Shown: piece after piece, positions 1 to 7,794 of the stretch
Position numbering within the stretch: the stretch's first letter is position 1
Layout: every line of letters begins with the position of its first letter
IMG/VR virus record: IMGVR_UViG_3300009604_003287
Span: 1-21,496 of that record
Reading direction: 5' to 3' (one strand)
From: a virus
DNA length: 21,496 bases
Program-made: the position numbers and the translations under genes
Notes under the pieces: model-generated
The model's input: the letters and a program-made list of their open reading frames with translations, nothing else
What the model was told of the DNA's origin: nothing
The model's database searches: none

Positions 1-49
1 AGAACTTATTTTCCTCCAATGAATACTTCACTGGATCAAAAACATCCAT
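1..49 (-). CDS. 5' end of a structural-region gene, cut by the window edge
   Basis: An ATG at 49-47 on the minus strand follows a purine-rich GGAAGGGGGCGC stretch that can serve as ribosome binding site, and the frame stays open to the edge for 16 codons (MDVFDPVKYSLEENKF). It begins 17 bp after the stop of the preceding gene, in the same direction, as expected for the next gene of the head operon. Too little is visible to name a product; by position it could be a head-completion or tail protein. Confidence 0.5.
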   Translation of the reverse strand, partial: MDVFDPVKYSLEENKF

Positions 50-66
50 GCGCCCCCTTCCCTACG

Positions 67-468
67 TTAGTAGGTTGTGTTTGTGCGAACTGGATTCAGC
101 ACGACATGTACTGATCCTTCATATGCTGTTACTGTTCCCGTGTAATTCAGTGAGAGCTGTTCACCCTTATCGAGCTTCCTGTTTGCTAAGGTCGATGTCA
201 GGGTGGATTGAACAGGTGTATTGGCTGTGCTGTCCAGTGCCAAGGCTGAACTAATTGCCGTGGTCAGACTGGCTGGGGCCGTTCCTGATGCAGCCACACC
301 GACATCCAATGTCGTGCTGCTGGCTCCAGCCGTACTGTGCACTTCACGCACATCCATAATTTCATAATCTTGATCGGCCACGAAGATCCCCGTGTCAGCC
401 GCTTCTCCTGCTGAGATGGTATAGACCACATGAACCGGCGCGAGTCGAGCGATTGCTTTGATACCCAT
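67..468 (-). CDS. Putative head decoration or minor structural protein, 133 aa
   Basis: I do not recognise a specific family. The protein is rich in Ala, Thr and Ser, has no long hydrophobic segment, and reads as mostly beta (alternating Val/Thr stretches such as HVVYTISAG near the start and SVHVVLNPV at the end). It begins with ATG after an AGGGAAGT ribosome binding site and follows the major capsid gene by 62 bp, which is where many tailed phages encode a decoration (cement) or head-stabilising protein. A very stable hairpin lies in that gap. Function is inferred from position and size; a small tail or connector protein is the alternative. Confidence 0.55.
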   Translation of the reverse strand: MGIKAIARLAPVHVVYTISAGEAADTGIFVADQDYEIMDVREVHSTAGASSTTLDVGVAASGTAPASLTTAISSALALDSTANTPVQSTLTSTLANRKLDKGEQLSLNYTGTVTAYEGSVHVVLNPVRTNTTY

Positions 469-495
469 ACTTCCCTACTTTCTGGCGAAGTGGCA

Positions 496-517
496 GGGAG
501 GAGCCGAAGCCCCTCCC
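496..517 (-). promoter_or_regulatory. Stable cUUCGg hairpin between capsid and decoration genes
   Basis: On the minus strand the sequence forms a 9-bp stem (GGGAGGGGC pairing with GCTCCTCCC, one G-U pair) closed by a TTCG loop with the C-G closing pair typical of extra-stable UUCG tetraloops. No T-run follows, so it is not a classic intrinsic terminator. A role in mRNA stabilisation, 3'-end trimming or partial attenuation between a very highly expressed gene and the next one is inferred. Confidence 0.65.
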
Positions 518-530
518 CCACCTACTCAGT

Positions 531-1811
531 TTACGATTCGGCTACGTCTTCGATCTTCGCACCCGCTGCTGGGTTGTCACTCAGCAACTGACCCTGCCAG
601 TACCATGCCACCTCAAAGGTTGCATTGGAAGTCTGACGGAAGAATGGTGTGCCATCGAAGATTTCACTGACTGGACGTGGAGCCGCATTCTCACCGTGAC
701 CGATGTAGAAATGCTCCGTATCCATGCCAATAATGGTATTGGCCGCGAAATACGGCTCAACGTGCCATGGCTTGCCAGAGAATTTGTAGATTGAACGGCC
801 ATCGCCGCCCTTCTTCCCTTTTTGCCCTGACCCACCTTTACGACCAGCCCCACCACCGTCGAGTGCCTGGGGCGAACTCATCGCATAGAACACGTCATCC
901 TTGAGGAGTTCGTGGTAGCGACGAATAATAGCCAGGTTGCTCATATAGGCGTTGAGTTTAGCCCCGCCTTTTTCACGGACCAGATCTTCAAGCTGAAGCA
1001 TGAGATCTTCGGTCAGTGCGCGGTTGGTGCCACTGTTGTCCAGGACTGCGGATTCCCAGTACTCATTTCCAGCAGTACTTCGGTTAATGCCGCCAAAGTT
1101 CCCTGAAGGAGGATTGGCATCATCAATAATCCCCAGCAGCCCATCGGTGTGATAAATTGCCCCGGATTTCGTCGTGTTTTCAATACAGAAGAAATCCCCT
1201 GCGGCTGTGCCGCTTGGAGCCGAACCACTAATCGTAATGGTTCGATTCGGAACATCCACTGCCGAGACAGTCCGTGAGGCTGCCAAGTCAGCGTCGTTGT
1301 CAGACGCGTCAATCAGGTCAACCGTCATCCCGACATCCACACTTGGGAGTGCATCAACCGTAATGGTGGTCTGGTTGTCAGCGGCTGGCATGACAGCCAG
1401 TTTGCCTAGACCATCTGAAATGAAATCAGCATTGATCAATTTCAGGACGCGTCGGCGGAAGCCCTGCTCCATCATCTTCAACGCAGTCTGGAACGCAAAC
1501 TTTGAGTTCCGTGCGTCTTGGAGCAGTTTCCACGACATGTTGTACAGCCCCGTATATTCCTGGAGGCTGAAGGTGGCCTCTGCCGTGTCTGGGTTGAGGT
1601 TGGATGGCAACGCGCCACCTTCCGTAATACCCGTCCACGCGCCTGGGTTCTTCACCATAATTGGCATGATGAATTGCCCACGACCGCCCAGAGGCTTTTT
1701 CATTTTCTGGAACATGTTCCAGGTAACGACTTCCTCATTTAAGAGGTAGAGGACCTGATCTACACCATAGGTGTATTTCATTGCCTCAATAACATCAGTT
1801 GTACTAGCCAC
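531..1811 (-). CDS. Major capsid protein, HK97-fold type, 426 aa
   Basis: This is most likely the coat protein of the phage head. It lies directly downstream of a scaffold-like gene and after the portal and terminase. Its opening (an early helix with YGVDQVLYLLNEEV, then QFIMPIMVKNPGAWTGITEGG) matches the N-arm and E-loop style of HK97-fold capsids. Residues about 140-212 form a beta-rich, Ser/Thr/Asp-rich stretch that looks like an inserted domain, as seen in several capsid families. Residues about 319-339 are almost entirely Gly, Lys, Arg and Ser, suggesting a flexible basic loop. The start is a GTG preceded by GGGGGGAG at good spacing; no ATG competes nearby. The gap to the scaffold gene is 17 bp. 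The assignment rests on context and motif style, not on a database match. Confidence 0.85.
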   Translation of the reverse strand: MASTTDVIEAMKYTYGVDQVLYLLNEEVVTWNMFQKMKKPLGGRGQFIMPIMVKNPGAWTGITEGGALPSNLNPDTAEATFSLQEYTGLYNMSWKLLQDARNSKFAFQTALKMMEQGFRRRVLKLINADFISDGLGKLAVMPAADNQTTITVDALPSVDVGMTVDLIDASDNDADLAASRTVSAVDVPNRTITISGSAPSGTAAGDFFCIENTTKSGAIYHTDGLLGIIDDANPPSGNFGGINRSTAGNEYWESAVLDNSGTNRALTEDLMLQLEDLVREKGGAKLNAYMSNLAIIRRYHELLKDDVFYAMSSPQALDGGGAGRKGGSGQKGKKGGDGRSIYKFSGKPWHVEPYFAANTIIGMDTEHFYIGHGENAAPRPVSEIFDGTPFFRQTSNATFEVAWYWQGQLLSDNPAAGAKIEDVAES

Positions 1812-1828
1812 AAGAATCTCCCCCCGGA

Positions 1829-2653
1829 CTATTCATCTTGTCCAGGATTTAGCATGGGCCAAAGTTCATCAGCACGCTCTTGAGCTGATTTGTACCCACC
1901 TGTTTTCCCGCTGGTAAGTGATGACTCACCTCCCTTAAAGGGAAGCGGTGAAGTCTTAGCCTTTTCCGCAGCTTTTTTATCCATTTCCCTGAAGCCTTTT
2001 CGCATGGATTCAAGTCTGGTTCGCACCATCTCTGGATATTGCGCGTTCAAGTCTTTTCCTTCGTGAGAGAAATATACATCTCTCAGGTAGTCATCAGCCC
2101 ACGGCGCATCAGGAAGGCCATGCTCATCACGTAACTTCTGAAATCGGCTGTTTAGCTCTTGCTCGACTGACTTTGACTGGGAAGACCCGACCGTATCCTT
2201 AAGCGTTTTGTACTCTTTGTACATGTGCGCCATGGCTTGGTCACGTTGCTGGAGTTGTTGCTGAAGAGGGCTAATGCCTTCTCCCATAATTCGCTCCATC
2301 AACTGAGCCGCCGTGTTCCCATCCAGATACGGCATCGTTCGCAACTGGTCCAACAGTCCCTGCTGTTGCTGCTGCACTTGAGTCTGTTGTCCCTGTTGCT
2401 GCTGATTCTGCATCTGGTTTGCATACTGCTGCAACTGCTGCTGGTATTGCTGCATTTGCTGCTGTTGCGAGAACCGATCATTTTCCCATTGTCTCCGTTC
2501 ATCCGCGAGAGCTTGAGTTTTTTTCGTGAACTCTGCTTGTACGTCAGCAGGCCACGCTCCTGAATCGGATTGTTGTGATTGTTCTTGGTCGCCGCCTACA
2601 GTCTCATCAACTGTGCTTGTCTCGACTTGTTCAACCAGTTCCTCATCCGCCAT
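1829..2653 (-). CDS. Head scaffolding protein, Gln-rich coiled coil, 274 aa
   Basis: A soluble, highly charged protein with an acidic N-terminus (Glu/Asp-rich, residues 1-35), a long Gln-dominated segment (about 63-100) inside a predicted coiled coil, a second helical charged region (about 120-215) and a basic Lys/Ser C-terminal part before a short acidic tail. This composition and the position between portal and major capsid are typical of scaffolding proteins, which direct capsid assembly and then leave the head. The ATG at 2653 follows GAAAGGAGACATGGC; another ATG sits 5 nt upstream in a different frame. It is the first gene after the promoter at 2760-2789. No protease domain is seen, so maturation by self-cleavage is not suggested. 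Confidence 0.8.
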   Translation of the reverse strand: MADEELVEQVETSTVDETVGGDQEQSQQSDSGAWPADVQAEFTKKTQALADERRQWENDRFSQQQQMQQYQQQLQQYANQMQNQQQQGQQTQVQQQQQGLLDQLRTMPYLDGNTAAQLMERIMGEGISPLQQQLQQRDQAMAHMYKEYKTLKDTVGSSQSKSVEQELNSRFQKLRDEHGLPDAPWADDYLRDVYFSHEGKDLNAQYPEMVRTRLESMRKGFREMDKKAAEKAKTSPLPFKGGESSLTSGKTGGYKSAQERADELWPMLNPGQDE

Positions 2654-2759
2654 GCCATGTCTCCTTTCGAGTGGCCAGGGAGTGTGTTGGGTTTATTCCT
2701 GAATGGAGACCCTTGACATTGTTCGCCTGTCCGTATTCGTTCAACCGGCAATCAGATGA

Positions 2760-2789
2760 ATTATAAAGCTGATAGAGAGGTAGTGTCAA
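2760..2789 (-). promoter_or_regulatory. Consensus sigma70-like promoter for scaffold and capsid genes
   Basis: Reading the minus strand, a perfect TTGACA (2789-2784) and a perfect TATAAT (2765-2760) are separated by 18 bp. The scaffold start lies about 100 bp downstream with no gene between. Both hexamers are exact matches, so this should be a strong promoter that boosts the scaffold and capsid genes separately from the packaging genes upstream. Confidence 0.8.
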
Positions 2790-2791
2790 GA

Positions 2792-2818
2792 TGTAGGGGG
2801 GCTGGGAAACCCCCCACA
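2792..2818 (-). terminator. GC hairpin after the portal gene, possible terminator
   Basis: A stem of six G-C pairs (2796-2801 with 2810-2815), extended by three more pairs past a single bulged base, encloses an 8-nt loop. It begins a few bases after the portal stop codon and ends just before the -35 box of the next promoter. The minus strand lacks a T-run after it, so any termination would be weak or factor-dependent; an mRNA 3'-end protector is the alternative. Confidence 0.5.
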
Positions 2819-2826
2819 ACATGTAG

Positions 2827-5061
2827 TTATTGCACAGGACCGCGTGGACCGCGTTTTTCCAGTGCACTCTGGCGTGCTTGGAGTGCCTGAGCCAGAGCTT
2901 CTGGAGCTTCATCTGCGATCTTTGAACTTTCCTTGAACTGACCCATCGCCATATCAATGGCTTCTGCGGCAGCTTTGGCTGCTGCCTGTTGACTGGCCTG
3001 AGCCACAGCTCCCTGAATCATGGTGTTCTGCATGCCCTGTTCACGTTTTTCACTGGCTTTGACCATGATTTCACGGCATTTATTCCAGAACTCAGCAAAT
3101 CCCTGCTGAATCTGAGGACTCGCCCCCAAATACTCTGTCGTAGCCATGGATGCTTCCAATTCATCCATAATCACCTTGAGATTCCAGAACGGCATGGGAA
3201 TGTGAGGCGGAAGAGGTTCTCCAACCCATAGTTTCTCTACAAGGGATTTTGCCAATTTCCTGTAGCGAATCTCGGAATCTTCCCTTCCTGCGTCCCCCAT
3301 ACTCAAGTCAGCAGCGATTTTCTCTTTATCAATCCGCCCTGTTCTCTCGTCCATGTACAACACTGCCAGCGGTGACTGGAGGTGCTCCCGAATCCTGGCT
3401 TCTCTCAGTGCCCTCAATTCCGGGATCAGACTCCCTCGTTCGACTGTAATGGAGTAATCTGTCCCCGATTTCAGGATTTCAGAGTTCTGAAAGATAAACA
3501 CTTCATCTTTCATGTTTCTATCTGTGTAATGCAGGGTTCGATAGGTTGGATAGAACTGTTTGACCCGATTGATCCGCATTTCCTTGGTTTTTCCCATCTG
3601 TTTTCCAAGGTGCTGGTATAGCATGCCCCATTGCGTATCAATAATCTCCTGAAGCATCGGCACGGCCATAGGGCCTCTCATCTGGCCAGGAAACTTCTGG
3701 TCCTGCATCAAATCAGCCCCACCAGCAATCTGCTGCATCAATTTCATGGTCAAGTCCACTGACTGCATGAACCAGGCAGGTAATTGGGGCGGATCTCTCC
3801 TCTGGACCATCTTGATCCCAGCTTCATTCAAGCCGTTCTCAATCGGGGCAGGATAATCAGCAGGAATATCTTCCCGTTTCAATCCAGGTCCCAGTAGCTC
3901 ATCACCATAAATCGACGCATTCGCCTGTTCCCCAAGCTGACTAATTCTCTTATTGAGGAATCGCTGCGGGGCAATCAAATCACTGACGTAATCATTGCTC
4001 CAGAAACTCATAGTCGTTGGTCCCCAGTGGTAATCCACCAAGGGGATTTCCTCATAGGGATTGTCTCCATCATGGAGAATCTCTTCACCAGGAATAAAGC
4101 AGGAATATTTCCCTCTGGGGTTTTTGGCAGACATAGGCTGGAAGCGTTCCACGACCACCGCCAAATCCGGGTCATTCATGGTCCGAGTCCCCTGTACCCT
4201 TGGAATCAAGTCCTGTAAATGCACCGCCCCAGTTGGATCGCCAAATTGCTTGATGTCAGTACTGAGAATCCTGACTTCCTGGGCATCCTTGATATTTTCA
4301 ATGGTTTTATCGTTGACATCGTAATTGGCTTCAATCCACCCCAATGTTCTGATTTTGGCGATATAGACCGCCTGATCAGGACTCAAATCATCAACAGCCC
4401 TGACAGAGGAATCAATAAACACCTGCAAGGGACTCAGGATCTCACTCCCGATATCTCCAGTCAGTGTCATCTCTTCGACTACCTCAAACTGCTCTTTGGG
4501 TGCTCCCTGAGAGATTGCCATCTGTCTCATGGTTTCCGGGACCTGTTCCCCCGATTGGGTATCAGTCCACATCAATTCCCCGGATTCTTCATCAAACAGG
4601 GGCATAGGTTCCATGCAGGCATCTTTTTCCCAGGGGATGTATTCAAAGGCCACACCCCCAATGGACATCCACCACAACAGTTCCCATGTCCGGGATCCCT
4701 GATCGAGTTTCTCATCCAACGCCCGAACCAGCTTATCGACAACCTGGGCATTCCCGAGACTCTTCGGATCCTGCTTGTCAGCTCTGGCTTTGAAGATGGG
4801 GGCAATACTGGTCAGCCTCCCGATCATCTTATGCAGCATCTGTGCAGCGAGATTAAATACCAGATGCAGCTTATTGGGGTCTCTTCTCCGGGTAAACAGC
4901 ATTCGGTTTTGAGTTCCCACCCAATGCTCACCAGAAATGAATGAAAGGTTTGTCAGGATCCGTAATTCTACTGACCCGACATTCCTGGCCTTCTGCGCCC
5001 GAAGTCGATTGTAGTCTTCGGTGTAGTCAGCTAAATTTTCGGCTTCTTTTTTCTTTGCCAT
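2827..5061 (-). CDS. Portal protein, P22-type, 744 aa
   Basis: The portal is the twelve-subunit ring at the head vertex through which DNA is pumped. The length is close to that of the P22 portal (about 725 aa). The order of features also fits: an N-terminal helical, Lys-rich lead-in, then a stretch with a Trp-containing motif near residue 47 (FISGEHW), a mixed alpha/beta core, and a long Ala/Gln-rich helical C-terminus (about 670-744) that would form the barrel extending into the capsid. It sits directly after the terminase genes and before the scaffold, the usual order. The ATG at 5061 directly abuts a TAG stop in another frame, with GGGAGCG upstream as a modest ribosome binding site. The assignment is from length, order and composition. 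Confidence 0.85.
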   Translation of the reverse strand: MAKKKEAENLADYTEDYNRLRAQKARNVGSVELRILTNLSFISGEHWVGTQNRMLFTRRRDPNKLHLVFNLAAQMLHKMIGRLTSIAPIFKARADKQDPKSLGNAQVVDKLVRALDEKLDQGSRTWELLWWMSIGGVAFEYIPWEKDACMEPMPLFDEESGELMWTDTQSGEQVPETMRQMAISQGAPKEQFEVVEEMTLTGDIGSEILSPLQVFIDSSVRAVDDLSPDQAVYIAKIRTLGWIEANYDVNDKTIENIKDAQEVRILSTDIKQFGDPTGAVHLQDLIPRVQGTRTMNDPDLAVVVERFQPMSAKNPRGKYSCFIPGEEILHDGDNPYEEIPLVDYHWGPTTMSFWSNDYVSDLIAPQRFLNKRISQLGEQANASIYGDELLGPGLKREDIPADYPAPIENGLNEAGIKMVQRRDPPQLPAWFMQSVDLTMKLMQQIAGGADLMQDQKFPGQMRGPMAVPMLQEIIDTQWGMLYQHLGKQMGKTKEMRINRVKQFYPTYRTLHYTDRNMKDEVFIFQNSEILKSGTDYSITVERGSLIPELRALREARIREHLQSPLAVLYMDERTGRIDKEKIAADLSMGDAGREDSEIRYRKLAKSLVEKLWVGEPLPPHIPMPFWNLKVIMDELEASMATTEYLGASPQIQQGFAEFWNKCREIMVKASEKREQGMQNTMIQGAVAQASQQAAAKAAAEAIDMAMGQFKESSKIADEAPEALAQALQARQSALEKRGPRGPVQ

Positions 5062-5205
5062 CTAAAACGCTCCCAAGTGGGCATCAGGGGTATCTTCCAT
5101 TGGAATATCTCGTTCATTTGGGGAATCCATCTGGTCCGGCTTCTGATCTCGGGCCATATCCTGGCTGGTTATCATTTGATGCAACCTGTCGATCTCGTAC
5201 TCCAT
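5062..5205 (-). CDS. Small acidic ORF overlapping its upstream neighbour, 47 aa
   Basis: An ATG at 5205 (start MEYEIDRLHQ) follows GGGGATTCTGGAG and opens a 47-residue frame that stops exactly one base before the portal ATG. The frame stays open upstream to 5313 as well. It overlaps the 3' part of the 96-aa gene in a different frame. The product would be acidic and Met/Asp/Pro-rich, with no recognised domain. It may be a real translationally coupled small gene, an alternative C-terminus reached by frameshifting from the 96-aa gene, or an unused frame. Nothing in the sequence settles this. Confidence 0.35.
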   Translation of the reverse strand: MEYEIDRLHQMITSQDMARDQKPDQMDSPNERDIPMEDTPDAHLGAF

Positions 5206-5404
5206 CTCCAGAATCCCCAACCACTTCCTCAACTTTTGCTGCATCCATGTCATTTGCCACCGCCTGATCAAAAAGGGAATCAAACGTACGTGAGTCTGTT
5301 TTCCCTGTGTCATTATCCTTCCGAGTTAAAGCCAATGTGTGCATCATAAACTTCACTTTCGACTCAACGTCCCGTAATCGTTTCTCCACCTCATGTCTGT
5401 TCAC
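5114..5404 (-). CDS. Small hypothetical protein between terminase and portal, 96 aa
   Basis: The family is not recognised. The start chosen is the GTG at 5404: it is preceded by GGGAGGA at six bases and overlaps the terminase TAG stop by one base (TAGTG), the same junction used by the terminase gene itself. A longer reading from 5473 would overlap the terminase gene by 70 bp and has no comparable site. The N-terminal 30 residues are a charged helix (RHEVEKRLRDVESKVKF), the rest is Asp/Ser/Asn-rich and probably disordered. Small charged proteins between terminase and portal are common in phages and usually uncharacterised. Confidence 0.6.
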   Translation of the reverse strand: MNRHEVEKRLRDVESKVKFMMHTLALTRKDNDTGKTDSRTFDSLFDQAVANDMDAAKVEEVVGDSGDGVRDRQVASNDNQPGYGPRSEAGPDGFPK

Positions 5405-6984
5405 TACATTCCTCCCAAATGTGAATCTGCTGGTTGCCGTTTTTTCTTCTGCCTTAATGGATTCCCCATCCACTGGACAGAACCCGGAGGGGGTATAAAT
5501 GTTCGGGGCTTTTCAGGTGTTGTTGCGCGTGGATGCCTTGATAAGACATGTTCTACGCAGTCCAGTGCATGATCATTCACTTTTAAGCGTTCATATCTTC
5601 CACTGGCACTGGTATGGTCCGGCCATTGGGCATATTCCAATTCATAGGGCACCATCTCCAGCCACGGAGCCAGGAAAATCTGCTCATGCTGGAAATACTG
5701 TCTTGTGGCTTCCGTCCTGACTTCCCGCCCCCGTTTATTGGCCATGAGATGTACGCCATGGTGGATACACTCCTGCTTGAACTGACTGTTACTATCCACC
5801 CACGCTACGGGGCGTGTTTTCCACATCGCCGCCATGCGCTTCAAGGCCGCAGCCCAATTAACGATTGAACCTGATGGATCCAGTTCTGGTGTGTTGGCCA
5901 CATAACTATAATTTGTCAGTTCATCCAGAATATAGGCCTGCCCTTCGGGGCTGACTGCAATCACAGAGGCTGCACAATACGTTCCCGTATCTGCCCCAAT
6001 TTCAACACGCCAATCATCTGGCAACTTGAAATTTTCTTTCGTCGTTCCTGCTTCAGGATTATGCCACAGCCGTGGATGTGTTTGCAGGGTGAATTGACGA
6101 TCGCCACGTTGGTAATTGTAGACTCTCCCAACGTAATCTCCAAGCCGACCTAAATACGCAATCGAGAACTTTTCTCTCGTTAATAAATGCTTATCCCGGT
6201 CCATCGCTGACTGATCGAAACTGATGGGATTGACTATGGCTGGCACACCACACTTGCAGACCCATTCCTCAAAGTCAGGATTTCCGTGACCATTCTCGTG
6301 GAAGATATTCACCCATGGCCTGTCAGGAGTTGTGGGAAAGACCGCATACCCCTGTCGAACTCTCAGGTTCTGCGAGACTGACGTAAAGCATTCGATCCCA
6401 GGGAGCTGATAGGCCTCACAATAAATATAGGCATCGACCTCTTTTCCCTTAAGAGACTCCGAACGCTCCCAGGATCTTGCCTCAAATCTGGCCCCATTAT
6501 CAAGCTCCAACCACAACCGACCATCTTTGGGGCGGTTCTGCAATGAGCTATATTTCAAGTTCAATCCACGCTCAGAACACAAGGCTTCCAGAATGTATTC
6601 AAATTCCGGGGCGGTCATGTCATATTCATTCCCGACCAGATACACCAAGGCATTGGGAACGGCAGCAAACGCTGCCCCCCAAATTCCTGCCCCGAATGAT
6701 TTCCCTGATTTATACGCACCCAGTTCAGCTACGACTTTTGCCCTTCCAGCCTTACGGGGGAACAGCACACGTTTTTCTATCTTTCCCTGTGGAAGTCTGA
6801 CTTCTATTGTTGGTCGTTTCTCTTTCTTCTTGGCCACGATATCTGTCAGTTCATAGCCATCTGTTGTCACCCACCAATCTGCTTGGTGCTCTAATGGAAC
6901 AATCCCATTTTCCTTGCAGATGAATGCCCGGAATTGGGTGACAAGTCTATCCCGCATTGCAGGATCAACTGTTGTGGTTGCCAC
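5404..6984 (-). CDS. terL: Terminase large subunit, 526 aa
   Basis: This is the ATP-driven motor and nuclease that packages DNA into the prohead. The ATPase half has a Walker A site GAYKSGKS (residues 89-96) and a Walker B-like strand AYIYCEA (about 185-191), where Glu190 would be the catalytic carboxylate but the usual preceding Asp is Cys. The nuclease half has the RNase H-fold pattern of three acidic sites: Asp332 in IGADTGT, Asp397 in AWVDSN, and Asp471/Asp475 in NDHALD. A CxC pair (Cys243/Cys245) sits between the halves. The gene starts at GTG 6984, sharing one base with the upstream TAG stop. The product acts at the portal vertex with the small terminase and portal encoded beside it. 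Confidence 0.92.
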   Translation of the reverse strand: MATTTVDPAMRDRLVTQFRAFICKENGIVPLEHQADWWVTTDGYELTDIVAKKKEKRPTIEVRLPQGKIEKRVLFPRKAGRAKVVAELGAYKSGKSFGAGIWGAAFAAVPNALVYLVGNEYDMTAPEFEYILEALCSERGLNLKYSSLQNRPKDGRLWLELDNGARFEARSWERSESLKGKEVDAYIYCEAYQLPGIECFTSVSQNLRVRQGYAVFPTTPDRPWVNIFHENGHGNPDFEEWVCKCGVPAIVNPISFDQSAMDRDKHLLTREKFSIAYLGRLGDYVGRVYNYQRGDRQFTLQTHPRLWHNPEAGTTKENFKLPDDWRVEIGADTGTYCAASVIAVSPEGQAYILDELTNYSYVANTPELDPSGSIVNWAAALKRMAAMWKTRPVAWVDSNSQFKQECIHHGVHLMANKRGREVRTEATRQYFQHEQIFLAPWLEMVPYELEYAQWPDHTSASGRYERLKVNDHALDCVEHVLSRHPRATTPEKPRTFIPPPGSVQWMGNPLRQKKKRQPADSHLGGM

Positions 6985-7421
6985 TAACTTGCCTGACCTT
7001 TCGGTTCGTATTTATCCAGCATGTCTGAATAGAATCTGGACAACGGACTATCCTGACCTGCCATTCCTGCTATCTTCACCTCTAAGGCAGAACGGCAAGT
7101 ATCGGCTTTCAGCCTCTCCTTGCCGTCGATTTCCGCGTAATTTGAACTCCACAAAAAATAGGCCATCTCGTTGTAATGCTTCTTCAGGGCAACTTCCAAC
7201 CTCTGTTGGTCAGACATCTTATGCCATGCCTGACCCCCTGTATATTTTTCCAGGGCAATGAGTACTTCATCCTGACCTGGCCATGTTTCCGCGGCATCCA
7301 TGATTACTTCATCAGGCGTGTTGATATCCAGGAAATATCTCACTGAATCCCCGATTGGTGCCCCTGAAAGTAGCATCAACGCGAATTGATCTGCTTCTGC
7401 TTCGTTAAGTGCCCGAGTCAT
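6984..7421 (-). CDS. Probable terminase small subunit, 145 aa
   Basis: It sits directly upstream of the large terminase and is translationally coupled to it, which is the usual place of the small subunit that recognises phage DNA and regulates the motor. The protein is mostly helical: an N-terminal helical region (residues 1-45), a central Gln/Arg/Lys-rich helix (about 68-85, MSDQQRLEVALKKHYNEM) and a charged C-terminal helix. No clear helix-turn-helix is visible, which is unusual if this subunit binds DNA alone. The ATG at 7421 follows TGGAGA and overlaps the upstream HTH gene by 17 bp. The call depends on position, size and helical content. Confidence 0.6.
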   Translation of the reverse strand: MTRALNEAEADQFALMLLSGAPIGDSVRYFLDINTPDEVIMDAAETWPGQDEVLIALEKYTGGQAWHKMSDQQRLEVALKKHYNEMAYFLWSSNYAEIDGKERLKADTCRSALEVKIAGMAGQDSPLSRFYSDMLDKYEPKGQAS

Positions 7422-7776
7422 GTCGATTCTCCAGACCTGTTACTAAGAATCCAGGTGTACGTACCTCTTTTGGCATTTCTGCTGGAAATGAAATATGCAC
7501 TTTGCATCCACATGCCTCCGCATAGCGTAAAAACCACCGCAATGTACTGGTTCCGCCCTGTCCACGTTTTCGGTAGAGATATTGGTTGATACTTGCAGGT
7601 CTCACCCCCAATTTTGCTGCCAACATCTTTGTTGTCAACATCGATCGTTCTCTCATCGCTTTTAACAACCCCCCGAAACTCTCAGGGTCATCTGCAATCT
7701 CAAATTTCACCCCGGCTGTCCGAGGTATCCCACTGCCACTCCTTCTTTGGGGCCGTAATGTTGCTGGTCCAGTCAT
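7405..7776 (-). CDS. Cro/CI-type helix-turn-helix DNA-binding protein, 123 aa
   Basis: Residues about 33-95 look like an XRE-family HTH: FGGLLKAMRERSMLTTKMLA, then AAKLGVRPASINQYLYRKRG, followed by a helix WFLRYAEACG. The second helix plus turn plus recognition helix (LAAKLGVRPASINQYLY) is the clearest part. It is the first gene of the leftward packaging operon, with an ideal AGGAGG site five bases before its ATG and a strong promoter upstream. A repeated 9-mer lies over that promoter, which suggests it represses its own operon. Alternatively, because it is coupled to the small terminase gene, it could be the DNA-recognition part of the packaging machinery. Residues 1-32 are basic and probably flexible. 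Confidence 0.75.
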   Translation of the reverse strand: MTGPATLRPQRRSGSGIPRTAGVKFEIADDPESFGGLLKAMRERSMLTTKMLAAKLGVRPASINQYLYRKRGQGGTSTLRWFLRYAEACGCKVHISFPAEMPKEVRTPGFLVTGLENRHDSGT

Positions 7777-7794
7777 ATTTTCCTCCTATGTTGA

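Noticed and set aside
1174-1749. 191-codon plus-strand open frame
   Set aside because: Antisense to the major capsid gene, no ribosome binding site, no recognisable domain.
2225-2563. Leu-rich plus-strand frame resembling a multi-pass membrane protein
   Set aside because: It is the antisense of the CAG/CAA repeats that encode the Gln-rich scaffold; the Leu runs are a by-product and there is no ribosome binding site.
4219-4944. 241-codon plus-strand open frame
   Set aside because: It lies entirely inside the portal gene on the opposite strand, with Cys/Pro/His-rich composition and no start signal; the portal frame is far better supported.
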